Assembly: GCF_000719095.1 (NCBI RefSeq)
Contig: NZ_JOEH01000006.1
Span: forward strand, 62,001-126,000
DNA from: Streptacidiphilus jeojiense
GTDB taxonomy: Bacteria; Actinomycetota; Actinomycetes; Streptomycetales; Streptomycetaceae
DNA length: 64,000 bases
Direction of reading: 5' to 3'
In this document: piece by piece, positions 28,269 through 36,143 of the stretch
Position numbering within the stretch: position 1 is the first letter of the stretch
Layout: each line of letters starts with the position of its first letter
The notes under the pieces: model-generated
What the model was told of the DNA's origin: nothing
The model's database searches: none
Seen by the model: only the letters and a program-made list of their open reading frames with translations
Translations under genes and position numbers: made by a program

Positions 28269-30332
28269 TCAACCCTCCAGGCGGACGACGCGGACGGATC
28301 CAGGGGGCAGCGGAAGGCAGCCCGAGGCGCGTTCCCCGGTGAGCAGTTCGGTGCCGGGGGCGGGCAGGGTGACCTTGGCCTCGGCCGCGGTGTGGTTGAT
28401 CGCGAAGAGGTAGTCCCGCTCCGCGCCGCTGCGGCGGACCACCTCGACGTCGTGCGGCAGCTCACTGCGGTCGGGCAGTCGGGCGTCCTGGCCGGCCAGC
28501 GCGAGGACCGGGGCCAGCTGGGCGGGGGAGAGCCGGGTGGAGACGTACCAGGCGTGGCCGGCGCCCAGCGAGTGCCGCGTGATCGCCGGACCGCCCGCGG
28601 CCGGGCCGTCGGTGTAGCGCCACACCGTCTCGGCGCCGCGCGGCACCACCGTCTCGGTCCAGACGTCGCCGCTGAGCGGGGCGAGCGGGGCGCCGTCCGC
28701 CCCGGTGCCGGTCCCGACGCCGTCGAGCGCCACCTCCTGGCCGGCCCGCAGCGGCAGGAACTCCTCCACGGTCAGCCCGAGGACGTCGCGCAGCGCACCC
28801 GGGTAGGGGCCGGGGTGCACGGTGTCGGTGCCGTCGACGATGCCGGAGAAGTAGGAGACGACCAGGACGCCGCCCTGCTCGACATAGCGCCGCAGGTTCT
28901 CGGCCGCCGCCGTCTCGGTGAGGTAGAGGGCGGGGACGACCACCAGCGGATAGTCCGTCAGGTCGGCCTCGGGGTGGGCGAAGTCCACGGTGAGGTGCTG
29001 GTCGTAGAGGGCCTCGTACCAGCTGTCGGCGCGCTCCTCGGCGCTGTGGTCCTCGGTGGGACGCCACTCCAGGTCCTGGGCCCACCAGGACTGCCAGTCC
29101 CACAGCACGGCGACGTCGGCACGCACCCGGGTGCCGCGGATCTCGGCCAGCCGGCCCAGGTCGGAGCCGAGCTGGACCACCTCGCGCCAGATCCGGCTGT
29201 CGGTCCCGGCCTGCGGCAGCATGGTCGAGTGGTACTTCTCGGCGCCGTAGCGGGAGGCCCGCCACTGGAAGAACATCGCCCCCTCGGAGCCGCGGGCGAC
29301 ATGGGCCAGGCTGTTGCGGCCCAGCTCGCCGGGGCCCTTGGCGAGGTTGCGGGGCTGCCAGTTGACCGCCCCGGTGGAGTGCTCCAGCAGCAGCCAGGGG
29401 GCGCCGGAGGCGACCGAGCGGGTGATGTCCGCCGACATGGCCAGGTTGACGTGGGTGCGCTCGGCCTCGGCGACCAGGTAGTGGTCGTTGGAGACCAGGT
29501 CCACCTCGCGGCCCCAGGCCCAGTAGTCGACATTGCGGCCCTGGCTGAGCGCGGTCATGAAGTTGGTGGTGACCGGGGTGTCCGGGGCCAGCCGGTGCAG
29601 GATGTCACGCTCGGCGCTGAAGTTGGCGAGCATGGCGTCGCTGGTGAAGCGCCTGAAGTCGAGCTGGTGGCCCGGGTTGCCGGCGGTGGGGGTGCGCCGC
29701 GGCGGCTCGATCTGCGACCAGGAGGTGTAGGTCTGGCCCCAGAACAGGGTGCCCCAGGCCTCGTTGAGCCGCTCCAGGGTCTGGTAGCGCTGCTGCAGCC
29801 AGCGGCGGAAGTCCGCGGCCGACTGCTCGCAGTAGCAGGCCGCGACCGGTGCGCCGTACTCGTTGTGGACGTGCCACAGGGCCAGCGCCGGGTGGTCGGC
29901 GTAGCGCTCGGCCAGGGCGGTGGTGATGCCCGCGGCGGCCTGGCGGTAGGCGGGGGAGCTGTGGCAGATCGCACCGCGTCCGCCGAAGGCCAGCCGCTGG
30001 CCGTCCTTGGTGACCGGCAGCGCCTCGGGGTGGCGCTGGTAGAACCAGGCCGGCGGGACGACGGTGGGGGTGCCCAGGGCCACGGCTATCCCGTTGTCGT
30101 GCAGCATCGCCAGCAGCCGGTCCAGCCAGTCGAAGGTGAAGACGCCGGGGGACGGCTCCAGCAGGGCCCAGGAGAAGACGCCGACGCTCACGGCGTTCAC
30201 CCCGGCCTCCCGCATCAGGGCCATGTCCTCGGCCCAGACCTCCTCCGGCCACTGCTCGGGGTTGTAGTCACCGCCGAACGCGAGGCCGCGCCCCAGGAGT
30301 CGCGTGGGGAGCCGAGTGGGTTTCGGGGGCAT
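28269..30332 (-). CDS. GH42 beta-galactosidase
   Basis: A 687-residue cytoplasmic beta-galactosidase. The barrel begins LAFGGDYNPEQWPEEVW. Acid/base Glu158 is in HVHNEYG, and nucleophile Glu317 is in LLLEHSTGAVNWQP. Cys166 and Cys168 (ACYCEQ) with Cys123 (AICHSS) fit the zinc site of some GH42 enzymes. The trimerisation domain (about 395-600, ADVAVLWDWQSWWA) and a small C-terminal domain complete the usual three-domain layout. AGGAG lies six bases before ATG 30332. It is divergent from a CUT1 sugar importer and very probably hydrolyses the sugar that the system brings in. Confidence 0.95.
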   Translation of the reverse strand: MPPKPTRLPTRLLGRGLAFGGDYNPEQWPEEVWAEDMALMREAGVNAVSVGVFSWALLEPSPGVFTFDWLDRLLAMLHDNGIAVALGTPTVVPPAWFYQRHPEALPVTKDGQRLAFGGRGAICHSSPAYRQAAAGITTALAERYADHPALALWHVHNEYGAPVAACYCEQSAADFRRWLQQRYQTLERLNEAWGTLFWGQTYTSWSQIEPPRRTPTAGNPGHQLDFRRFTSDAMLANFSAERDILHRLAPDTPVTTNFMTALSQGRNVDYWAWGREVDLVSNDHYLVAEAERTHVNLAMSADITRSVASGAPWLLLEHSTGAVNWQPRNLAKGPGELGRNSLAHVARGSEGAMFFQWRASRYGAEKYHSTMLPQAGTDSRIWREVVQLGSDLGRLAEIRGTRVRADVAVLWDWQSWWAQDLEWRPTEDHSAEERADSWYEALYDQHLTVDFAHPEADLTDYPLVVVPALYLTETAAAENLRRYVEQGGVLVVSYFSGIVDGTDTVHPGPYPGALRDVLGLTVEEFLPLRAGQEVALDGVGTGTGADGAPLAPLSGDVWTETVVPRGAETVWRYTDGPAAGGPAITRHSLGAGHAWYVSTRLSPAQLAPVLALAGQDARLPDRSELPHDVEVVRRSGAERDYLFAINHTAAEAKVTLPAPGTELLTGERASGCLPLPPGSVRVVRLEG

Positions 30333-30363
30333 GACGGACTCCTGCGGAAGCGAGAGGGCTGGG

Positions 30364-30377
30364 AACGTGCACACGTT
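30364..30377. promoter_or_regulatory. AACGTG-CA-CACGTT palindrome before GH42
   Basis: Perfect 6-bp arms around CA lie 32 bases upstream of the GH42 start. It is a candidate operator, but differs from the lac-like site on the importer side, so the same repressor need not bind both. Confidence 0.55.
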
Positions 30378-30508
30378 AACCGACGCGTACCGCCCTTTGG
30401 CAAGTGGTGCGTCATGTTGGATTTTGTTGATCACTCGACACTTCTGAGCTGCTGACTGCCGGAAAGTCGGGATTTGCAGGCCCTTGGATAACCGGATTGC
30501 AACAACTC

Positions 30509-30539
30509 TTGACAAGTGTCGTGTTGGTTTCCGTACTGT
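30509..30539 (+). promoter_or_regulatory. promoter of CUT1 importer operon
   Basis: TTGACA (30509-30514) is followed by a -10-like TACTGT (30534-30539) at a long spacing of 19 bases. The lac-like operator overlaps the -10 and start region. It is about 70 bases before the lipoprotein ATG. Confidence 0.5.
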
Positions 30540-30551
30540 GAACGCTCACAG
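30536..30551. promoter_or_regulatory. lac-like operator of CUT1 operon
   Basis: CTGTGAACGCTCACAG has perfect CTGTGA/TCACAG arms and a central CG, close to the classical lac operator core. Overlap with the -10 region fits steric repression, presumably by the LacI protein encoded at the end of the operon. Confidence 0.75.
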
Positions 30552-30605
30552 TGACTGAAGACGACAGTCCGCATGGTGCGGACGTCCTCGTCCGTTGGAG
30601 TGTCC

Positions 30606-31934
30606 ATGCTTTCGATGCACCGTCGCATCGCCCTCGGCCTGACGGCCGCCGGTGTCGCCACCGCTCTTCTCGCCGGCTGCAGCAGCAGCGGCTCCACTTC
30701 CTCCGCCGGTGCGAGCACCCAGGCCACGGCCTCTGGTCCGGTCAAGCTCACCTACTGGGCCTGGGCCCCCGGTCTCGACCAGGTCGTGGCGATCTGGAAC
30801 AAGTCCCACCCGAATATCCAGGTCACCGTGGAGAAGCAGGCCTCCGGCGACGACCTGCTCACCAAGGTGATCACCGCGGCGAAGGCCGGCGGCGCCCCCG
30901 ACCTGGTGCAGGCCGAGTACCAGGCGCTGCCCACGCTGGTCAGCAACAACGTCCTCGCCGACATCTCCAAGCAGGACGGCTCCGCGTCCGGCAAGTTCGC
31001 GGCGGGCATCTGGAAGCAGGTGACCCTCGGCTCCAACGCCGTCTACGCGATACCGCAGGACAGCGGTCCGCTGATGTTCTTCTACCGCAAGGACCTCTTC
31101 GCCAAGTACGGGCTGACCGTCCCCACCACCTGGGACCAGTTCGCCGCGGACGCGGCCAAGCTGCACGCGGCGGACCCGAAGAAGTCCCTCACCACCTTCT
31201 CCAGCAACGACGCGGGCCTGTTCGCCGGCCTGGCCCAGCAGGCCGGCGCCTCCTGGTGGACCACCAGCGGCGACACCTGGAAGGTCGCCATCAACGACGC
31301 GGCCACCCAGAAGGTGGCCAGCTTCTGGGGCAACCTGGTCAAGAACGGCACCATCGACAACCAGCCGATGTACACCCCGGCCTGGAGCAAGGCCCTCGCC
31401 GACGGCTCCCAGCTCGCCTGGGTCAGCGCGGTCTGGGCGCCCGGTGTGCTCAGCAGCAGCGCCCCCGCCACCAAGGGCAAGTGGGCCATGGCCCCGCTGC
31501 CGCAGTGGAGCGCGGGCGAGAACGTCACCGGCAGCTGGGGCGGCTCGTCCACGGCCGTGACCAACAACTCCAAGCACCAGGACGCGGCGGCCCAGTTCGC
31601 GCTGTGGCTGAACACCGACCCGACCGCCGTCGCCGCGCTGGTCAAGGACTCCTACGTGTACCCGGCCGCCAGCGACGCCCAGACCGGCGGCGCCCTGGCC
31701 ACCGCGCCCGACTTCTTCAGCAACCAGCCCGACTTCTACACCAGCGCCGCCAAGATCGCCGCGACCACGGCCCCCGCCGCCTGGGGACCCAACGTCAACG
31801 TCGCCTACAGCGCCTTCAAGGACGCCTTCGGCAAGGCCGCGCAGAACAAGAGCGACTTCGTGGCCGCGCTGAACACCATGAACCAGGCCACCCTGGCCGA
31901 TATGCAGAAGCAGGGCTTCAAGGTCGCCGGCTGA
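30606..31934 (+). CDS. CUT1 sugar-binding lipoprotein
   Basis: A 442-residue extracytoplasmic sugar-binding protein (SBP_bac_1/MalE class). The lipobox LLAGC ends at about Cys26 and is followed by a Ser/Thr/Ala linker and KLTYWAWAPGLDQVVAIWNK, the usual start of the mature domain. GGAG precedes ATG 30606 by five bases. Another ATG lies nine bases later. The pairing with GH42 suggests a galactoside such as lacto-N-biose, galacto-oligosaccharide or galactan fragments. A strong hairpin after the gene may lower expression of the permeases relative to it. Confidence 0.94.
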   Translation: MLSMHRRIALGLTAAGVATALLAGCSSSGSTSSAGASTQATASGPVKLTYWAWAPGLDQVVAIWNKSHPNIQVTVEKQASGDDLLTKVITAAKAGGAPDLVQAEYQALPTLVSNNVLADISKQDGSASGKFAAGIWKQVTLGSNAVYAIPQDSGPLMFFYRKDLFAKYGLTVPTTWDQFAADAAKLHAADPKKSLTTFSSNDAGLFAGLAQQAGASWWTTSGDTWKVAINDAATQKVASFWGNLVKNGTIDNQPMYTPAWSKALADGSQLAWVSAVWAPGVLSSSAPATKGKWAMAPLPQWSAGENVTGSWGGSSTAVTNNSKHQDAAAQFALWLNTDPTAVAALVKDSYVYPAASDAQTGGALATAPDFFSNQPDFYTSAAKIAATTAPAAWGPNVNVAYSAFKDAFGKAAQNKSDFVAALNTMNQATLADMQKQGFKVAG

Positions 31935-31961
31935 CGCCACCACCGCAGCACCGCTGAGACT

Positions 31962-31997
31962 CCCCCGCCCGGGCTGGTGCCTCCACCCGGGCGGGGG
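31962..31997 (+). terminator. attenuating hairpin after the sugar-binding protein gene
   Basis: CCCCCGCCCGGG (31962-31973) pairs perfectly with CCCGGGCGGGGG (31986-31997). It lies between the lipoprotein and permease genes in one operon. Stable hairpins at this place usually protect or partly terminate the upstream mRNA. Confidence 0.75.
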
Positions 31998-32092
31998 CAC
32001 CCCTCCCAGCCCCAGACCTGCACCGCTTCACCCCACCCCCACTCCCTGCTCCCCAGCCCCCACCCTCAACCCCTGGAACGGAGCCGCGCCCC

Positions 32093-33019
32093 ATGGCCAC
32101 GGCAGCCCCACCCCCCAGGCGTCGCACGTTCCGACTGGCGCCCTACGGATTCCTCGCCCCGGCGATCGTGCTGTTCTCGCTGATGTTCGCCCTGCCCATC
32201 GGCTACGCGGGCTACCTCAGCTTCCGCAAGATCCACATCCAGGGGCTGGGGCTGGGGCCCGGCTCGCGCAGCGAGGGCTGGGCCGGACTGTCCAACTACG
32301 CCTCGGCACTCAGCGACCCGGAGCTGCTCAACGGCACCGCCCGGGTGCTGGTCTACGGCGCGATGCTGGTTCCGGTGATGCTCGGCCTGGCGCTGCTGTT
32401 CGCCCTGCTGCTGGACGCCGACAAGGTCCGGCTGCGGGCCTTCTCGCGCATCGCGATCTTCCTGCCCTACGCCATCCCCGGCGTGGTGGCCAGCCTGCTC
32501 TGGGGCTTCCTCTACCTGCCGACCACCAGCCCGGGCTACTTCCTGCTCGGCAAGCTCGGCATGAGCGGCCCGCAACTGCTCTCCGGCCACGGCATGTACG
32601 TCGCGCTGGCGAACATCGCGGTCTGGGGCGGCACCGGCTTCAACATGGTCGTCATCTACACCTCGCTGCGCTCCATCCCCGCAGAGGTGTACGAGGCGGC
32701 CCGGCTCGACGGCGCGTCCGAGCTGCAGATCGCACTGCGGATCAAGATCCCGATGGTGCTCCCCTCGCTCGTCCTCACCTTCTTCTTCTCGCTGATCGCC
32801 ACGCTTCAGGTGTTCAGCGAACCCACCACGCTGGCGCCGCTGACCAACGGCATCTCCTCCACCTGGAGCCCGCTGATGAAGGTCTACCGCGACGCGTTCG
32901 TCCGTGGTGACATCTACTCCGCCTCGGCCACCTCGGTGGTCATCGCGGCGGTGACGCTCGTGATCTCCTTCGGATTCCTGAAGCTGGTCGGCAGCCGTGC
33001 CTATGGGGAGCAGCAGTGA
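32093..33019 (+). CDS. CUT1 permease, MalF type
   Basis: A 308-residue permease with six predicted helices (first LAPAIVLFSLMFALPIGYAGYL). The EAA loop reads EVYEAARLDGASELQIALRIKIPMVLPS. It is the first of two permeases and should partner the MalG-like protein. No ATPase gene is in the operon, so a shared MsiK-type ATPase encoded elsewhere is expected, as in other Streptomyces CUT1 systems. CGGAG lies about nine bases before the ATG. Confidence 0.94.
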   Translation: MATAAPPPRRRTFRLAPYGFLAPAIVLFSLMFALPIGYAGYLSFRKIHIQGLGLGPGSRSEGWAGLSNYASALSDPELLNGTARVLVYGAMLVPVMLGLALLFALLLDADKVRLRAFSRIAIFLPYAIPGVVASLLWGFLYLPTTSPGYFLLGKLGMSGPQLLSGHGMYVALANIAVWGGTGFNMVVIYTSLRSIPAEVYEAARLDGASELQIALRIKIPMVLPSLVLTFFFSLIATLQVFSEPTTLAPLTNGISSTWSPLMKVYRDAFVRGDIYSASATSVVIAAVTLVISFGFLKLVGSRAYGEQQ

Positions 33020-33912
33020 CGATGACCCAGGACGCCACCCGCGTCAGCGTGCCCGTGAGCGGCTCCCCGCTCACCTCCCGGCTCCGCCGCATCGGCTGGG
33101 CCCCCACCCTCGGCCTGCTGGCCGGCGCGGTCTACTGCCTGATACCGGTGGTGTGGGTGCTGGTCGCCGCCACCAAGAGCAGCGCGCAGCTGTTCACCAG
33201 CTTCACCCTGTTCCCCGGCACCGGCCTGCTCTCCAACCTGCACGACCTCAGCGCCTACCGGAACGGCGAGTTCTGGACCTGGATGCTGAACTCCGCCTTC
33301 TACGCCGGGGTCGGTGCGCTGCTCTCCGCCGGGGTCTCCGGGGTCACCGGGTACGCCCTGGCCAAGTACCGCTTCGCCGGGCGCAACGCGATCTTCAACA
33401 CCCTGCTGGCCGGTGTGCTGATGCCGCCGGTGGTGCTGGCCATCCCGCAGTACCTGCTGATGGCCAAGGCCGGTCTGGCCGACACCTACTGGTCCGTGCT
33501 GATCCCGAGCATCCTCAGCCCCTACGGCATCTACCTCGCCAGGATCTACGCCGCCGGCGCGATCCCCGACGAACTGCTGGAGGCGTCCCGGATCGACGGC
33601 GCGTCCGAGTGGCGGACCTTCCGCTCGGTGGCGCTGCCGATGATGATGCCGGGGCTGGTCACCGTGTTCCTGTTCCAGTTCGTGGCGATCTGGAACAACT
33701 TCCTGCTGCCCTTCATCATGCTGGGCGACGACAGCAAGTTCCCGGTGACGGTGGGCCTGTTCACGCTGCTGAAGCAGGGCGCGGCCGCCCCGGCCCTCTA
33801 CACCCTGGTGATCACCGGCTCGCTGATCTCGGTGCTGCCGCTGATCGCACTGTTCCTGTCGCTCCAGCGCTATTGGCGCCTCGACCTGCTGTCCGGGGCC
33901 GTAAAGTCCTGA
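33016..33912 (+). CDS. CUT1 permease, MalG type
   Basis: A 298-residue permease with a long N-terminal cytoplasmic part, six helices and the EAA loop ELLEASRIDGASEWRTFRSVALPMMMPG. The GTG at 33016 overlaps the previous stop (GTGA) and has GGGGAG five bases upstream. An ATG two codons later is possible. Together with the MalF-like protein it forms the channel. Confidence 0.94.
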   Translation: MTMTQDATRVSVPVSGSPLTSRLRRIGWAPTLGLLAGAVYCLIPVVWVLVAATKSSAQLFTSFTLFPGTGLLSNLHDLSAYRNGEFWTWMLNSAFYAGVGALLSAGVSGVTGYALAKYRFAGRNAIFNTLLAGVLMPPVVLAIPQYLLMAKAGLADTYWSVLIPSILSPYGIYLARIYAAGAIPDELLEASRIDGASEWRTFRSVALPMMMPGLVTVFLFQFVAIWNNFLLPFIMLGDDSKFPVTVGLFTLLKQGAAAPALYTLVITGSLISVLPLIALFLSLQRYWRLDLLSGAVKS

Positions 33913-33940
33913 TCAGGCATCAGCAGCCGGACCCTTGCCG

Positions 33941-33990
33941 TGCAGAACCCTTCAGAGTCCTTCAGAGCCCTTCAGAACCGTTCAGTACCG
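33941..33990 (+). repeat. five tandem 10-bp units before LacI gene
   Basis: TGCAGAACCC, TTCAGAGTCC, TTCAGAGCCC, TTCAGAACCG and TTCAGTACCG follow without gaps in the 110-base leader between the MalG-like gene and the LacI gene. The period is one helical turn. Confidence 0.8.
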
Positions 33991-34022
33991 TCCTACCGTT
34001 CGAGGAAGAACCGTCACCGCAG

Positions 34023-35051
34023 ATGACCGAAGCAACGCCGGCCCGTCGCCGGCCGCCGACCATCCACGACGTCGCCCGTGAGGCGGGGATCTCCCGCGGC
34101 ACCGTCTCCCGGGTGCTGCAGGGCGGGCACAACGTCAGCCCGGAGGCGCTGAAGGCGGTCAACGCCGCCATCCGCAAGACCGGGTACGTCGTCAACCGCC
34201 ATGCCCGCAGCCTGGTCACCCAGCGCTCCGACTCGGTCGCCTTCCTGCTGACCGAGCCGCAGACGCGCTTCTTCGAGGACCCGAACTTCAACCAGCTGCT
34301 GCGCGGCTGCACCACGGCCCTCGCCAAGCACGACATCCCGCTGCTGCTGATGATCGCGGGCACCGAGGAGGAGCGCCGCCGGATAGGCCGTTACATCACC
34401 TCGGGACACGTCGACGGCGTCCTGCTGGTCTCCTCGCACTCCGGCAACCCGATGGTGGAGCTGCTGGACGAGGCCCGGATGCCGGTCGTGGCCTGCGGCA
34501 AGCCGCTCGGTCACACCTCGACCACGCCCTATGTCGCCGCGGACGACAACGAGGGCGCCCGGGCGATGGTGCGGTACCTGCTCGGCACCGGCCGCCGCAG
34601 GATCGCCACCATCACCGGCCCGCTGGACACCCCCGGCGGGGTCGACCGGCTCAACGGCTACCGGGAGACCCTGGCCGAGGCCGGTCTGCCGCAGGACCCG
34701 GCCCTGGTCGCCGAGGGCGACTACAGCCGGGCCGGCGGCGAGGCGGCGATGACCGCGCTGCTGGCCGCCGCCCCGGACCTGGACGCGGTCTTCGTCGCCT
34801 CCGACCTGATGGCCGACGGCGCCCTGGCCGCCCTGGAACAGGCCGGCCGCCGGGTGCCGGAGGACGTCGCGGTCGGCGGCTTCGACGACTCCACCATCGC
34901 CGCGAACACCCGCCCGGCGCTGACGACGGTCCGTCAGCCCTGGGACCGGATCAGCGCGGAGATGGTCCGGGTGCTGCAGTCCCTGATCGCGGGCGAGCCC
35001 CCGGCCTCGGTGATCCTGCCGACGGAGCTGATCGTGCGGGCTTCGGCCTGA
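34023..35051 (+). CDS. LacI-family repressor of the CUT1/GH42 locus
   Basis: A 342-residue repressor. The helix-turn-helix is TIHDVAREAGISRGTVSRVLQGGHNVSPEALKAV, and the hinge region NRHARSLVTQRS. The C-terminal ligand domain begins VAFLLTEPQTRFFEDPNFNQLL. It is the last gene after the importer permeases and probably controls the lac-like operator at 30536-30551 and perhaps GH42. ATG 34023 has no strong Shine-Dalgarno (GAGGAAGAA is about 12 bases upstream). A 30-bp stem terminates the unit. Confidence 0.93.
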   Translation: MTEATPARRRPPTIHDVAREAGISRGTVSRVLQGGHNVSPEALKAVNAAIRKTGYVVNRHARSLVTQRSDSVAFLLTEPQTRFFEDPNFNQLLRGCTTALAKHDIPLLLMIAGTEEERRRIGRYITSGHVDGVLLVSSHSGNPMVELLDEARMPVVACGKPLGHTSTTPYVAADDNEGARAMVRYLLGTGRRRIATITGPLDTPGGVDRLNGYRETLAEAGLPQDPALVAEGDYSRAGGEAAMTALLAAAPDLDAVFVASDLMADGALAALEQAGRRVPEDVAVGGFDDSTIAANTRPALTTVRQPWDRISAEMVRVLQSLIAGEPPASVILPTELIVRASA

Positions 35052-35054
35052 GCG

Positions 35055-35119
35055 GGCAGCACGGGAGGCCGTGTCGCCGGTCGGAGAGACCGACCGGCGA
35101 CACGGCCTCCCGTGCTGCC
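35055..35119. terminator. very long perfect-stem bidirectional terminator
   Basis: The arms at 35055-35084 and 35090-35119 are exact inverses over 30 bases with a 5-base AGAGA loop. The stem begins GGCAGCACGGG and directly follows the LacI stop. It ends six bases before the convergent membrane-protein gene. Confidence 0.93.
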
Positions 35120-35124
35120 GGGGT

Positions 35125-35922
35125 TCAGCCCTGCTCGCGCTCGGCCACGTCCTTACGGGAGACGGCCAGGTAGACCACGAAGCCCAGGATGACCACGGCC
35201 CAGCCGAGGCTGACCGGTCCGGTGCCCCAGGCGAGGCCGCCGCGGGCGTGGGAGACCGCCATCCAGTCGGCGAAGGAGGCGCCGAGCGGGCGGGTGATGA
35301 TGTAGGCGAACCAGAAGGCGCCGATCGGGTTCATCCCGAAGCGCCAGTGCGCCAGCGCGGGGATCGCGATCAGCACCGCGAAGAGCAAGCCGGAGGCCCA
35401 GTAGCCCAGGTGCAGGTTCATCGCGGTCAGGTCGCCCGCCGCGGTGCCCAGCGCGAACGTCGTCAGCACGGTGGCCCAGTAGAAGAGCTCGCGGCTGCGG
35501 GTGTGGATGCTGTGGATCGACAGCGTCCCCTCGACCTTGTACCAGGCGACCAGGACCACGGCCAGGACCACGCTGAAGAACGCGGTGGACACCGTGTACG
35601 GGATCTTGAACTGGACGTGCAGCACATCGGCGGCCATGGTGCCGAAGACGCTCACCATCACCACCGCGGTCCAGTAGATCCAGGCGGTGTAGCGGGTCGC
35701 ACGCAGTTGCAGCAGCATCGCGGCGGCGAAGGCGACGAAGCCCAGGCCCACGGCGATCACCGGGTCGATGTGCTGGGCCAGGAAGTCCGATGTGGTCTCG
35801 CCCATCCCGGTGGTGAGGACCTTGGTGATCCAGAAGTACAGGGTGACTTCGGGCACCTTGCTCAGGGCGTGCCGCGCGGATGTCGTCGCGCGGTGCCTTG
35901 CTGCAATCTGGCCTGTCGACAT
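35125..35922 (-). CDS. COG4705-like multi-pass membrane protein
   Basis: A 265-residue integral membrane protein with about seven hydrophobic helices. The conserved opening LSKVPEVTLYFWITKVLTTGMGETTSDFL and a later repeat-like WATVLTTFALGTAAGDLTA match the uncharacterised COG4705 family. The two similar GD/ETTSD-like segments suggest an internal duplication. No function is established. The start is uncertain: ATG 35922 lacks a good ribosome binding site, and the frame is open to 35979. Confidence 0.8.
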   Translation of the reverse strand: MSTGQIAARHRATTSARHALSKVPEVTLYFWITKVLTTGMGETTSDFLAQHIDPVIAVGLGFVAFAAAMLLQLRATRYTAWIYWTAVVMVSVFGTMAADVLHVQFKIPYTVSTAFFSVVLAVVLVAWYKVEGTLSIHSIHTRSRELFYWATVLTTFALGTAAGDLTAMNLHLGYWASGLLFAVLIAIPALAHWRFGMNPIGAFWFAYIITRPLGASFADWMAVSHARGGLAWGTGPVSLGWAVVILGFVVYLAVSRKDVAEREQG

Positions 35923-36143
35923 GGAGGCGGCGACCGTTCTCGAGCAGTACATGGACCGCGCCAGCCTCGCACGAGGCACCTAACACCCGGATAACAGGCC
36001 CAACTTGTCAGCGCTCCGGCAACCGGCCGGATGCCGGAGCCGTAACACCGGGTGAACAGTCGCCCCGGCCACTGCCGCCTTCGCCCACGAAGGGTCAGGA
36101 TCACGCCGAATCCCCGTCCCGCCCACCCCTGAAGGGCTTCCCC

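Noticed and set aside
33941..33990. Short array resembling a CRISPR
   Set aside because: Units are only 10 bp, contiguous and without spacers, and no cas genes are nearby.
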